NCBI GenBank assembly: GCA_964446285.1 | Contig: CAYUNT010000012.1 | Span: 1 to 41,843, forward strand | DNA: 41,843 nt | DNA from: CAYUNT01 sp964446285 | GTDB taxonomy: Bacteria > Sumerlaeota > Sumerlaeia > SLMS01 > CAYUNT01 | Direction: 5' to 3' | Shown: positions 32,390 to 41,838 of the stretch, in pieces | Numbering within the stretch: position 1 is the stretch's first letter | Layout: every line of letters begins with the position of its first letter | Position numbers and translations under genes: made by a program | Notes under the pieces: generated by a model | Database searches by the model: none | What the model was told of the DNA's origin: nothing | Seen by the model: only the letters and a program-made list of their open reading frames with translations

Positions 32390-33880
32390 ATGCGAATCGG
32401 CCTTGTGACAATTGGCTGCGACAAAAACGCCGTTGATAACGAGTATCTGGCGGGATTGCTGGAAGAGCGCGGGCATGAGGCGTTCGCGGCGGGGGAGGGG
32501 CCTGAGGAAATGCCAGAGGCGAATCCGGCGAACGCAGCGGCCGATACGAGCGCGGCGGGCGGCGCGCCCGATGTTGTCATTATCACAACCTGCGGATTTC
32601 TTGATGCGACGCGCCAGCAATCGGTCGAGGTGATCGAGCGCTGGATTGCACTGCGGCGCGCCTTGGGCGGCGTCAAGCCTCGCGTTGGCGTGATCGGGTG
32701 CCTGTCGCAGCGCATGGGCGAGAACTTGCGCCGCCAAATTCCTGGAATCGACTTTCTGGCAGGAGTGGCGCAGTTTGACCGCGTCGTCCGCCTGATCGAG
32801 GCCCACGAATGCCCGGCAGGGGCTGTCATTCCGCCGCCTCCCCGCGTGGAAATTCCCCGCATAATGCCGCGCAAACGCCTGGAAAAAACTCCGCATTCGT
32901 ATTTGAAAATTTCCGACGGCTGCAATCATTCGTGCTCGTTTTGCTCGATTCCGCTGATGAAAGGCCGGCTTTGCAGCGTGCCGCGCCCGGTGCTTGTCGA
33001 AGAGGCGAGGCGGCTCGTGGCGGGGGGCGTGCGCGAAATCAACCTCGTCGCGCAGGACACAAGCGCTTACGGCCTCGACACGGAAGGCCGGCCGGCGCTG
33101 GCGGAACTCCTCGAAGAACTCGCGGCTGTTCCGGGCGATTTCTGGATTCGCATTTTCTATTTGTATCCGACGACCATTACGGATCGCTTGATCGAGGTCG
33201 TGGCGCGCGAGCCGAAAATTGTAAAATATCTCGATATTCCTTTGCAGCATCTGGACGAAGGCATTTTGCGCTCTATGCGGCGCCCGCATGATGCGGCGCG
33301 TTCGCTCGATCTCATCCGCCGGATGCGCGAGGCGATTCCCGGGCTGGTGCTGCGCACGACGTTCATCGTGGGATTTCCGGGCGAGACCGAGCGCGCTTTC
33401 CGCAATTTGCTGGCGGGAATTGAGGAAATTGCCTTCGAACGGATGGGCGCGTTTTTGTTTTCGCCTGAACCCGGCACGCCCGCGATGGATATGCCGAACG
33501 CCGTCGATGCCAAGCGCGCCGCCAAACGCTTCGACCGCCTCATGCGGCTCCAGGCGGAAATCAGCGCGCAATGGTGCGCCTCGCAAATCGGGTCGCGCCG
33601 CCGCGTGCTTATCGAGTGCGCCGACTCCGAACGCCCTGGATGCTGGATTGGGCGCTCCTATAGCGAAGCGCCGGATGTGGACGGATTTGTGCGCGTGCGG
33701 TCTGGCAAGGGAGAAACGCAGGCGGGCAGAGAATCGCGAACAACTGAAAATGTGCAATCCGCGGAAAGCGCATCTTCAGAGAAAACCATTTTTGCGCCAG
33801 GAGAATTTGTCGATGTCCTCATAGATCGCGCGGACATTTATGATCTGGAAGGCCGGCTGGCGCCAAAGGAAAAAACGTAA
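32390..33880 (+). CDS. rimO: ribosomal protein S12 methylthiotransferase RimO (496 aa)
   Basis: Radical-SAM enzyme that adds a methylthio group to an aspartate of ribosomal protein S12. The N-terminal UPF0004 domain begins LVTIGCDKNAVDNEYLAG and has ITTCGFLDATRQQS. The radical-SAM cluster is Cys178-Cys182-Cys185 (CNHSCSFC), followed by SIPLMKGRLCSVP. LDIPLQHLDEGILRSMRRP and FIVGFPGETERAF are typical RimO motifs. The C-terminal TRAM domain is split by a Ser/Glu/Arg-rich insert (about residues 440-470) before FAPGEFVDVLIDRADIYDLEG. Another insert, rich in Ala/Pro/Glu, sits near residues 40-62. The ATG has GGTGG about 7 bp upstream. It converges on carB. Confidence 0.95.
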   Translation: MRIGLVTIGCDKNAVDNEYLAGLLEERGHEAFAAGEGPEEMPEANPANAAADTSAAGGAPDVVIITTCGFLDATRQQSVEVIERWIALRRALGGVKPRVGVIGCLSQRMGENLRRQIPGIDFLAGVAQFDRVVRLIEAHECPAGAVIPPPPRVEIPRIMPRKRLEKTPHSYLKISDGCNHSCSFCSIPLMKGRLCSVPRPVLVEEARRLVAGGVREINLVAQDTSAYGLDTEGRPALAELLEELAAVPGDFWIRIFYLYPTTITDRLIEVVAREPKIVKYLDIPLQHLDEGILRSMRRPHDAARSLDLIRRMREAIPGLVLRTTFIVGFPGETERAFRNLLAGIEEIAFERMGAFLFSPEPGTPAMDMPNAVDAKRAAKRFDRLMRLQAEISAQWCASQIGSRRRVLIECADSERPGCWIGRSYSEAPDVDGFVRVRSGKGETQAGRESRTTENVQSAESASSEKTIFAPGEFVDVLIDRADIYDLEGRLAPKEKT

Positions 33881-33941
33881 GTCAAAGGATATTCGCCTTT
33901 CCGTATGCGCGCTTGAAATATCGCAGAATCCATTCAAGGTT

Positions 33942-36900
33942 TTACGGATGGATTTGCGAAGCGGCCAGGGCGCGGAGGTCGGCGTGGTAATCCTGCAGCG
34001 CGCGGATGGCAAACGTTCCGTGTTTGGCGGCCTGCAAAGCTCCGGCGGCGGCGCGTGCCGCGGAAACCGTTGTGATTAGCGGCAAATCACGCGCAATGGC
34101 CTCCACGCGAATGGACTTTTCGTCGGAAGTCGAAGGCGGTCCGCTCGTTGTCGTAATAATTAGCTGAACTTCGTTATTGATGATGAAATCGAGAACATGC
34201 GGGCGGCCTATGCTGATTTTCTCGCATAGTTCGGCGGGAACCCCGCGCGCTCGCAAATACCGGCAGGTTCCGCGTGTTGCGATGATGCGATAGCCCAGAT
34301 CGCGCAAGGTCTCGGCCACAGGCAGAATGGCGGGTTTGTCCGGGTCGGCAATGGAAACGAACACGCCGCCTTCGCGCGGAAGCCGCAGCCCCGCCGCCCA
34401 TTCCGCCTTGTAAAATGCCAGTCCGTAATTCGGGTCGATTCCCATCACCTCGCCGGTCGAACGCATTTCAGGACCGAGCGTGATTTCGCAGCCGGGGAAA
34501 CGATTGTAGGGGAGAACGACTTCCTTGACCGCATAGTGTGTGATTTCGGGTTCGCGCTGGAAACCGAGTTCGCGCAGCGTCCGCCCTGCCATGATTTTCG
34601 CCGCTAGTTTGGCCAGAGGCACGCTTATGGTTTTAGACACATAAGGCACCGTGCGGCTGGCTCGCGGGTTCACCTCGAGCACATAGACCTGATTGTCTTT
34701 CACGGCAAATTGAATGTTCATCAATCCGCGCACTTTAAGGGCTTTGCCCATGGCGGATGCATTCTGGCGAATGGTTTCCAGGACGGGTTCCGTAAGCGTC
34801 CGGCTTGGGATAATGCACGCCGAATCGCCCGAGTGAATTCCCGCCATCTCGATGTGTTCCATAATGGCGGCCACGACGACTTGCTCGCCGTCGCAAAGCG
34901 CATCCACATCGACTTCGGTGGCGTCCTGGAGAAAGTCGTCCACAAGGACCGGGTGCTCGGGCGAAACTTGCACGGCGCGCTGCATGTATTCGCGCAGCGT
35001 ATCTTCGTTATAGACAATTTCCATTGCGCGTCCGCCGAGAACGTAACTCGGCCGCACCATGACAGGATAACCGATTTCCTGCGCCACGGCGCGGACTTCC
35101 TCGAAGGAATTCCCCCATCCGTTTTTGGGCTGGAGAATCCCTAGGCCGTTGAGGAGTGCGCCAAACCGTCCGCGATCCTCAGCGAGATCAATCGAATCGG
35201 GCGAGGTTCCGATAATCGGCACGCCTTCGCGTTCGAGCGCCCGAGCCAGGTTGAGCGGCGTCTGGCCGCCAAACTGCACGATCACGCCATCGGGGCGTTC
35301 GAGGTCGCAGATGTTAAGCACGTCCTCGACCGTGACAGGCTCGAAGTAGAGTTTGTCCGAAATGTCGTAATCCGTAGATACCGTCTCGGGATTCGAGTTG
35401 ACCATGATGGCCTCGAATCCTTCCGCGCGCAGGGCAAATACGGCGTGGACGCAGCAGAAGTCGAACTCAATGCCCTGGCCGATGCGGTTGGGGCCGCCGC
35501 CGAGGATGATGATTTTCTTTTTTGCGCTCGGGACGCTTTCGTTGTGTTTTTCATAAGTTGAGTAAAAATACGGCGTTTCGGCTGCGAATTCGCCGCCGCA
35601 GGTATCCACGCACTTATAGGCGGCGCGCATATTGTTCGAGCGGCGGAAATGGCGCGCGGCATCTTCGCCTGTGCGCGTGAGCCAGCCGATCTGCCGGTCG
35701 GAAAACCCGGATTGCTTGGCGTTCCAAAGCAATTCGAGCGCATCACGTTTTTCGTCGGCGGTGGGGGGAACGCCGTCCGCGTGCGTTTCGTGTTCGCGCC
35801 AGGGCAGTTTGCATTTCGCTTCGAGCGCGCCGTGGACGATGCAATGGCGCAGCGCGGCCGACTCCTTGATGCCGCCTTCCATCTCGATGATTTCTTCGAT
35901 CTGGCGCAGGAACCACGGATCGACGCCCGTCAGGCTGCAGATTTCCTGCATGCTCATTCCCTGCAGGATGGCTTCCTTGATGTAAAAAATCCGCTCTGGA
36001 TTCGGGCGCTTGAGGAGCGTTTCGAGGCGGTCGCCCGGATCGAGTTTGACGCCGTCCGCGCCGAGGCCGAAGCGGCCGATTTCGAGTCCGCGCAAGCCTT
36101 TTTGCAGCGCTTCCTTGAACGTGCGCCCGATGGCCATTGTTTCGCCGACGCTCTTCATTTGCGTGCCGAGCACCGGCTCCGCGCCGCGGAATTTCTCGAA
36201 GGCGAAGCGCGGAATTTTCACGACGCAATAGTCGATCGTTGGCTCAAAGCACGCGGGCGTCTTGCGCGTGATGTCATTCGGGAGCTCATCAAGCCGGAAC
36301 CCGACGGCCAGTTTGGCGGCGATTTTCGCAATGGGGAATCCCGTGGCCTTCGAGGCGAGAGCCGACGAACGCGACACGCGCGGATTCATTTCAATCGCGG
36401 TGCGCCGTCCCGTCCGTGGATCAACGGCGAATTGGATGTTCGAACCGCCCGTATCGACGCCGATCGCGCGGATGATCTTTTTCGCGTCGTCGCGCATCGC
36501 CTGATATTCGCGGTCGGTCAGCGTCTGGATCGGCGCCACGGTAATCGAGTCGCCCGTGTGGACGCCCATCGGGTCGAAGTTTTCAATCGTGCAGATAACG
36601 ACAAAATTGTCCGAGCAGTCGCGCATGACCTCGAGCTCGAATTCCTTCCAGCCGAGAAGCGATTGCTCGATGAGCAGTTCGTGGACGGGCGAGGCTTGCA
36701 GGCCGCGGTGCGCCGTCGCGCGGAATTCCTCGATATTGTAGCACGTTCCGCCGCCCGTTCCGCCGAGGGTGTAGGCCGGGCGGATGATGCACGGGAATCC
36801 GAGCCGCTGCGCAATGGCTTCGGCCTCGGCCATTGTGTGGGCGATGCCTGAATCGGGGACATCAACCCCGATGGAAATCATCGTGTCTTTGAATGCCTGG

Positions 36901-37286
36901 CGGTCTTCGGCGCGGTGGATCGCTTCGTAATTCGCGCCAATCAGTTCGACGTTATGCTCGCGCAACACGCCCTTGCGGCTGAGATCGGCGGCGAGATTGA
37001 GCGCCGTCTGCCCGCCAAGGGTGGGCAGAAGGGCCTGCGGGCGTTCTTTGCGGATGATTTCAGTGACGATCTCGACCGAAAGCGGCTCGATATAGGTGCG
37101 ATCGCCGAACTCCGGGTCGGTCATGATGGTCGCCGGGTTCGAGTTGACGAGAACGACCTCGTAGCCTTCTTCGCGCAGTGCTTTGCAGCCTTGCGTGCCC
37201 GAATAATCGAATTCGCAGGCCTGTCCGATGACGATCGGGCCAGAGCCGATGATGAGTATTTTTTTGATATCCGTTCGTTTAGGCAT
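33942..37286 (-). CDS. carB: carbamoyl-phosphate synthase large subunit (1114 aa)
   Basis: Makes carbamoyl phosphate from bicarbonate, ammonia (delivered by CarA) and two ATP, for pyrimidines and arginine. It starts MPKRTDIKKILIIGSGPIVI, continuing GQACEFDYSGTQ. Duplicated ATP-grasp halves carry IIRPAYTLGGTGGG and VMVRPSYVLGGRAM; the oligomerisation domain lies between them. The C-terminal MGS-like allosteric domain includes GVFVSIADPDKPAILPVAE. Length is slightly above the usual 1075 aa. The frame is open further upstream (ATG 37331), but the extra Pro-rich residues are not family-like. carA is not adjacent. The gene is the last of the minus-strand block and converges with rimO. Confidence 0.95.
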   Translation of the reverse strand: MPKRTDIKKILIIGSGPIVIGQACEFDYSGTQGCKALREEGYEVVLVNSNPATIMTDPEFGDRTYIEPLSVEIVTEIIRKERPQALLPTLGGQTALNLAADLSRKGVLREHNVELIGANYEAIHRAEDRQAFKDTMISIGVDVPDSGIAHTMAEAEAIAQRLGFPCIIRPAYTLGGTGGGTCYNIEEFRATAHRGLQASPVHELLIEQSLLGWKEFELEVMRDCSDNFVVICTIENFDPMGVHTGDSITVAPIQTLTDREYQAMRDDAKKIIRAIGVDTGGSNIQFAVDPRTGRRTAIEMNPRVSRSSALASKATGFPIAKIAAKLAVGFRLDELPNDITRKTPACFEPTIDYCVVKIPRFAFEKFRGAEPVLGTQMKSVGETMAIGRTFKEALQKGLRGLEIGRFGLGADGVKLDPGDRLETLLKRPNPERIFYIKEAILQGMSMQEICSLTGVDPWFLRQIEEIIEMEGGIKESAALRHCIVHGALEAKCKLPWREHETHADGVPPTADEKRDALELLWNAKQSGFSDRQIGWLTRTGEDAARHFRRSNNMRAAYKCVDTCGGEFAAETPYFYSTYEKHNESVPSAKKKIIILGGGPNRIGQGIEFDFCCVHAVFALRAEGFEAIMVNSNPETVSTDYDISDKLYFEPVTVEDVLNICDLERPDGVIVQFGGQTPLNLARALEREGVPIIGTSPDSIDLAEDRGRFGALLNGLGILQPKNGWGNSFEEVRAVAQEIGYPVMVRPSYVLGGRAMEIVYNEDTLREYMQRAVQVSPEHPVLVDDFLQDATEVDVDALCDGEQVVVAAIMEHIEMAGIHSGDSACIIPSRTLTEPVLETIRQNASAMGKALKVRGLMNIQFAVKDNQVYVLEVNPRASRTVPYVSKTISVPLAKLAAKIMAGRTLRELGFQREPEITHYAVKEVVLPYNRFPGCEITLGPEMRSTGEVMGIDPNYGLAFYKAEWAAGLRLPREGGVFVSIADPDKPAILPVAETLRDLGYRIIATRGTCRYLRARGVPAELCEKISIGRPHVLDFIINNEVQLIITTTSGPPSTSDEKSIRVEAIARDLPLITTVSAARAAAGALQAAKHGTFAIRALQDYHADLRALAASQIHP

Positions 37287-37420
37287 CGGGGTCCGGTGGG
37301 GGGGATGGGATGGCGCGGGGCCTGGGAGCAAGACATGGCCCCGCCAAAGTCGCGCTAGTGATACTCACCCCGCCGCGCCAATCAAGCCTAACCCGCCGCG
37401 TGGGAGGGCAATGGGCGCAA

Positions 37421-38296
37421 TTATGACTCAAGCGAATAGGACTGCAAAAATTGTAGTGCAGACTGTCTGGCCTCGAATTCCGCCCGAATGCGATCCCCAT
37501 TTGAGTATTGAATCTCTATTTCGTATCGAACCAGTGCAGAATTTGCCATTTGTTCGGCATAGTTTATAATACTCTCCATTGCTTCGCTAACCGTCTGGCA
37601 CTCAATCTGAGTTCCATGAAGAGGCAAAACAATCACTCGGATAATCCGCCGCTCCACGGCCTTTGCAAGCGCCGAGAGAAATTGAGCGATTTCCCCTTGG
37701 TTTGCTTTTGCCAGCTTTTGGGCAATCGCTCGCTGCTTCGGTTTGGAAAGCGCCCTCCACTTCAATATCTCTTGGCGAAACTCTTCATCTGCGGTGCTCT
37801 CATTAAAATCCGCGTGTATTCCGGCAGATTTGAACGCGGCAATCACGGTCTTGTATGGAAAATAGATTACGGAGAATCCAAGGGATCGAAGCTGCTGCAA
37901 CGCGCCGTCAGTGAACACGCCTGCCAGCACAGCGCCAAGAAAGGGAAGCGATTGGCGATATGTTTCCCGCAAAGGAAGAATCGCTCCCTGAATCTCCTGG
38001 GCTTTGTTTCTGGAATGTTTTGTATATCGTCTCCAGGCCACTTCGATAAAGGCAATAGGCTTGCCTATTTTATCTTCTGTTCCATCACGTTCCAAAACGA
38101 AATCCAGATCATGGACATTTTCATACCTATCAACCCATGACACTTTTTTCCCATAACGCGCAGCGCGTTTTCCTTTCTTGTCCAGGAAAAGAGCGTGTCT
38201 TTTCGCAAACTCCAACAGCAGCGGCTCAATCGCCGATTCCAATGTTTCGCCAATGATCTGTCCAAATTGATGCGCCGGCGACTGAGCCATGTTCAT
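37421..38296 (-). CDS. putative type II restriction endonuclease (291 aa)
   Basis: No named family is recognised; the role is inferred from position and a possible nuclease core. The start codon overlaps the methyltransferase stop (ATGA, 38293-38296), the usual tight pairing of restriction-modification genes. A candidate PD-(D/E)XK-like core is DLDFVLERDGTEDK, then PIAFIEVAWRRYTKHSRNKA. The acidic residues fit, but the usual lysine of ExK is replaced by Ala in EVA, with a Lys further on. A beta-rich stretch, LPFLGAVLAGVFTD and FSVIYFPYKTVIAAF, follows, then a Lys-rich helical part. G+C is visibly lower than in carB or the symporter, suggesting transfer. Confidence 0.6.
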   Translation of the reverse strand: MNMAQSPAHQFGQIIGETLESAIEPLLLEFAKRHALFLDKKGKRAARYGKKVSWVDRYENVHDLDFVLERDGTEDKIGKPIAFIEVAWRRYTKHSRNKAQEIQGAILPLRETYRQSLPFLGAVLAGVFTDGALQQLRSLGFSVIYFPYKTVIAAFKSAGIHADFNESTADEEFRQEILKWRALSKPKQRAIAQKLAKANQGEIAQFLSALAKAVERRIIRVIVLPLHGTQIECQTVSEAMESIINYAEQMANSALVRYEIEIQYSNGDRIRAEFEARQSALQFLQSYSLES

Positions 38297-39591
38297 CCAT
38301 CCACCCAAAGACGCCCCTCGCAAAGAGGCGTTCGATGCTTTCTATTTTTCCATTTTATATTTCTATCTCTGATCTTTTCAAAACGATAGCAATGAAATCC
38401 GGCAGAAAGAGCCAGTTCTCCCAGCCATTTTTCCACAGGCACATGAATGCCATAAGGCGCCGAGTCTCCAATCACAAAACATACGAGCGCGCTGGGGCGG
38501 CACACGCGCCGCAAAGATTTCCAGACCCGCGCCAAATCAGAAAAATACAACGCTACCATGAGGTCGTAGTCTTTTTTCCCGCCGTGACAGGTTTTTTCGA
38601 TTTCCAGCCGTTTGCATATCTGAAATACGTCCGGCCGAATGGGAGATAATAAGTCGTTTGCTAAAATTTCGTCCAAAGTTCCGCGAAGACCCGCAGCATG
38701 CTGCGTGCATGATCGAACTAAATGGCGGCGCACATGGCCCTGTAAATCCCCCCAGCCATTGATTTCTCCTAAAAAAGTCATTTCCAGCCGTGCGGCATCC
38801 GCATAATCGTAATTATTCGCATAAGGAGGCGAAGTGATAACTAAATCCACCGAGGAATCTGCAAGGGAAAGGCATTGGCGTGCGTCCTCCTCGTAAATTT
38901 CCGCCATATTCGTTCTGGATTGGCTTCGAGCCGATGCCATATCTGCGGCAAAAAGATGTATTTTAGCCCAATACGCTTCAAAAGGTTCTTTGCACGTTTT
39001 CTTTGATTTCTTTGGCAGAACATACTGCCATTGAGCTGTTCCCACAGGAGAGCATTCACGCAATATCGCCACTAGCGCAAGCCAGCATAATTCCGAGACA
39101 GCGCTCCCATCCGCGGCAGTTTCCCAAGCCCGCCGCAGCATATCCAGCCGTTTCAAGGTTTCATCAGGAAAGCATTTTCGGATAAGGGGAGGATAGGAAT
39201 TCGTGCTCCCAACGATATGACGCGCCTTTTCAATAATCTCTTTTGCATGTGACAGGAAATCTCCACAATTTTGAGACCAGCCAAGCTTGGCCCGCGCCAC
39301 TCGAAAGATAAATGGATGTGCCTCAACTCCCACTCCCTTTGTTCCGCAGAATTCGGCCTCCAAAAGAACGGTTCCTGAACCGGCAAATGGATCAAACACA
39401 ACACGCCGGCCATTTGCCATTTCCTGCAGAATCAACTCCCGAACCCAAAGGGCCGAAAACCCGGCCGAATAGCGAAACCATCGGTGAATAGGCAGTGAGA
39501 GATTGCCTAAAAAGGTGGTAGATTGATCGGCAGAATGGGCCGATTCAATCAACTCAAACAGATCTTCTTGTATCGCAGGGGCATGAGGCAA
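38293..39591 (-). CDS. DNA methyltransferase, SPPY type, of a restriction-modification system (432 aa)
   Basis: SAM-dependent DNA methylase, probably cytosine-N4 specific from its SPPY motif. The SAM-binding motif I is VVFDPFAGSGTVLLEAEFCG. The catalytic motif IV is DLVITSPPYANNYDYADAAR. The order motif I then IV differs from the common beta-class layout. The C-terminal part (SALVCFVIGDSAPYGIHVPV) is typical of such methylases. The frame starts at TTG 39591, supported by GGAGG about 10 bp upstream; no in-frame ATG is near. It overlaps the putative nuclease gene by 4 bp. Base composition is lower in G+C than the flanking genes. No controller (C) gene is seen. Confidence 0.85.
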   Translation of the reverse strand: MPHAPAIQEDLFELIESAHSADQSTTFLGNLSLPIHRWFRYSAGFSALWVRELILQEMANGRRVVFDPFAGSGTVLLEAEFCGTKGVGVEAHPFIFRVARAKLGWSQNCGDFLSHAKEIIEKARHIVGSTNSYPPLIRKCFPDETLKRLDMLRRAWETAADGSAVSELCWLALVAILRECSPVGTAQWQYVLPKKSKKTCKEPFEAYWAKIHLFAADMASARSQSRTNMAEIYEEDARQCLSLADSSVDLVITSPPYANNYDYADAARLEMTFLGEINGWGDLQGHVRRHLVRSCTQHAAGLRGTLDEILANDLLSPIRPDVFQICKRLEIEKTCHGGKKDYDLMVALYFSDLARVWKSLRRVCRPSALVCFVIGDSAPYGIHVPVEKWLGELALSAGFHCYRFEKIRDRNIKWKNRKHRTPLCEGRLWVDG

Positions 39592-39737
39592 GGCGTCTGG
39601 TCCTCCATCTTAAATTGAGGGCGCCTAGTGCACATCCGACGACTCAAAGTCTGCTACGTTACGCTCCGAATCACAAGCAAGTTGTAATGTCTTTTTCGGG
39701 TCCGATTTTAGCCTGTATGCGGAATTGAAGCGATTTA

Positions 39738-41462
39738 TTATCTCCCCGCCGAGTTGAGCGGTTTGGGGCGGCAGGCAAACAGCGTCGCGGCCAGCATCAC
39801 AATCAGTCCAAACGGCGTATACCAGGGCCAGCCCATCCGGATGTATTGCACCGTTCCTTCGGCATCCGTCCAAGAATACTTGTTCAGGAACAGCACAAAC
39901 GCCACAAACGGCAGGAGGCGCAGGAACCCCAGGGGTTTGAAGGTGTCTCTGCGAATGAGCGACCATAGTAAAATCAGCAGACTCACGCCAAGCAAGATAA
40001 GGAATGTGGCCGTTTCGCCGTGGCGCGCGACGGCCACCACAGACATCACGCTAATGGCCGCAGTCCATTCGAGTCCCTTCCCATCGCGCCGCCAGCGCGG
40101 GATCAACGCCATCAGCCACAAGCCGATGATCGAACCGGCGGTGAATCCCACCACAGTAAGCGCCAGTTCCACGAGCAGTTTGGCCTTGCTGGCCATTGCT
40201 TGGAAAATCGAGGCCATCGCACACAGCACAATCGCCCAGATAAACACATAAATCCGGCTGAGCCGCACCTCCGCCGCGCCGCCCGTGTTTCCCGCGCCAA
40301 ACCGCCGAGTCCAGGCGAGGGTTTGCTGCGCCAGCGCCGCTAGAATGCCTTCGACAGACGATATGGCGGCCGCGAAAATGCCCGCTACCACCAATCCGCC
40401 CCAGAACCAGTGCATGCGGAATTGAATGAACATGGGAACCATGTTGTCGCGTTTTTCCGCGATCTTCAGCGCTTCCACCGCATTCGGAACATTGGGCAGT
40501 CCGCTTTTTTGGTAAAAGGCCCACATCCCAACGCCCATGAGCAGGCACAATACCATGATCGACTGTCCGACGCTGCTCCAGAGCATGGCCTTTCGCGCCT
40601 GGCGCGGATCGCGGCAGCAAAACGCCCGCTGCACCATCATCTGGTCGGTGCCATAGGCCGCCAGTCCGCCTATCGTCGCCGCGATCAAGCCGGTCCATAA
40701 TGTGTAATCTTTGCGAATATCGAAGCTGAAATCAAAAATGCGAAACTTGCCCGCCTCGGAGGCCAGTCGCGCAATTTCGCCAATGGCACTTTGCCCTTCA
40801 GCCACGGGGAATTGAGTGATGACGACGATCAGCGCCACGATGACCGATACAAAGAAGATCACGAACTGCACCACATCCGTCCAGATTACCGTGACGATGC
40901 CGCCGATCAGCGTCCAGAGCACGGCCACCGCGCCGACAACCCATATACTGGTGTAAATGCTCATGCCGGTGACGGCTTGCAGGACGACGGCCGTAAGCAG
41001 AACGCGCACGCCCTGGCCGAGCATTCCCCCCGCCATGAAAAGGAGGCTCGTGATACGATAGGCGCGATTGCCCAGTTGCTGGCCGATGTATTCGTAGGGG
41101 CTGTAGATTTCCTCCTCGTAGTATTTGGGGATGAAGAAAATCGCCGTGATGACGCGCCCGAGGATGTTTCCGATGCCAAGAACCGCATAGGTCATGCAGC
41201 CGTTTTTCGACCACAAAAAAGCCGGCACGCTGACGAGCGTCATGGCGCTGATTTCCGTCGCGATGATCGAACCCGACACCGCATACCAAGGCAGCCGGCG
41301 TCCGCCGAGAAAAAAGTCACGGATGGTAGCCTGTTTGCCGGCCAGTTTGTGGCCGATCCAGGTGGTAAAAAGCACGTAAGCGACGATGACAAGCCAACTC
41401 ATCCAGTTAAATTGGGCCTGGCCTTTGACGGAATCATAGGCGGCTTGCAGTTCGGGAGTCAT
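39738..41462 (-). CDS. sodium:solute symporter family transporter (574 aa)
   Basis: Inner-membrane secondary transporter of the SSS family (LeuT-like fold). About 13-14 hydrophobic segments can be traced. Conserved family parts include DFFLGGRRLPWYAVSGSIIA, TEISAMTLVSVPAF, GGIVTVIWTDVVQFVIFF and AYGTDQMMVQRAFCCRDPRQ. The substrate (sugar, carboxylate, amino acid) cannot be read from this. ATG 41462 starts just before the first helix and has GAGG about 10 bp upstream; the frame is open earlier but without homology. No linked catabolic gene is present; the neighbour downstream is the restriction-modification pair. Confidence 0.9.
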   Translation of the reverse strand: MTPELQAAYDSVKGQAQFNWMSWLVIVAYVLFTTWIGHKLAGKQATIRDFFLGGRRLPWYAVSGSIIATEISAMTLVSVPAFLWSKNGCMTYAVLGIGNILGRVITAIFFIPKYYEEEIYSPYEYIGQQLGNRAYRITSLLFMAGGMLGQGVRVLLTAVVLQAVTGMSIYTSIWVVGAVAVLWTLIGGIVTVIWTDVVQFVIFFVSVIVALIVVITQFPVAEGQSAIGEIARLASEAGKFRIFDFSFDIRKDYTLWTGLIAATIGGLAAYGTDQMMVQRAFCCRDPRQARKAMLWSSVGQSIMVLCLLMGVGMWAFYQKSGLPNVPNAVEALKIAEKRDNMVPMFIQFRMHWFWGGLVVAGIFAAAISSVEGILAALAQQTLAWTRRFGAGNTGGAAEVRLSRIYVFIWAIVLCAMASIFQAMASKAKLLVELALTVVGFTAGSIIGLWLMALIPRWRRDGKGLEWTAAISVMSVVAVARHGETATFLILLGVSLLILLWSLIRRDTFKPLGFLRLLPFVAFVLFLNKYSWTDAEGTVQYIRMGWPWYTPFGLIVMLAATLFACRPKPLNSAGR

Positions 41463-41813
41463 GCGCGAAAACCTCGATAGATCAATGAAGTATTGTGAAT
41501 CCTGCAAAGATTTTTTGGCAGCGATTCGGTGCTGCGGAAGATGCGGCGGGCGCGAAACGGCAAGCAACGCGGGCGCGAACAGGCAGCCCCCCAGGCGGTT
41601 CAAAGAACCCTGCCTATTATCAACGACACGCTGCCTCAACTTCGGCTGAGCGGTCTTGCTGTGTCAACCCCTTCGCGCGCCGCGGCGCGCCGGAACCTGA
41701 AATTCAGCAGACCAGCCAGCATGTCCTGCCGGGAACAGAATCGTCCTGCCCTTCCGGCCCGGGAGCTGTTCAAAGTTACTGGTAGCATGGGCATTCGCCC
41801 GTGATTCCGGTGG
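41463..41813. other. right-edge region upstream of the symporter
   Basis: No convincing gene. It should contain the symporter promoter on the minus strand. TTGACA occurs on that strand in this region but has no matching -10 box at a normal distance. A small hairpin, CATGGGC-ATTC-GCCCGTG, lies at 41786-41803. Short + frames here are Arg/Pro-rich and look non-coding. Confidence 0.35.
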
Positions 41814-41838
41814 CTTGGGCGTTTCGCCCAAGGTTTTT
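41814..41838 (+). terminator. candidate terminator at the right edge
   Basis: CTTGGGCG (41814-41821), loop TTT, CGCCCAAG (41825-41832), then GTTTTT. This 8-bp perfect stem and T-run suit rightward transcription. No gene ending shortly before it was identified, so the transcript it would end is unknown; it could be an unannotated RNA. Confidence 0.55.

Noticed and set aside
32225..33757. 510-codon minus-strand frame opposite rimO
   Set aside because: rimO has all radical-SAM and TRAM motifs; the opposite frame has none and is rich in Arg and His.
35649..36851. 400-codon + frame inside carB
   Set aside because: It is antisense to the ATP-grasp domains of carB and has no recognisable protein features.
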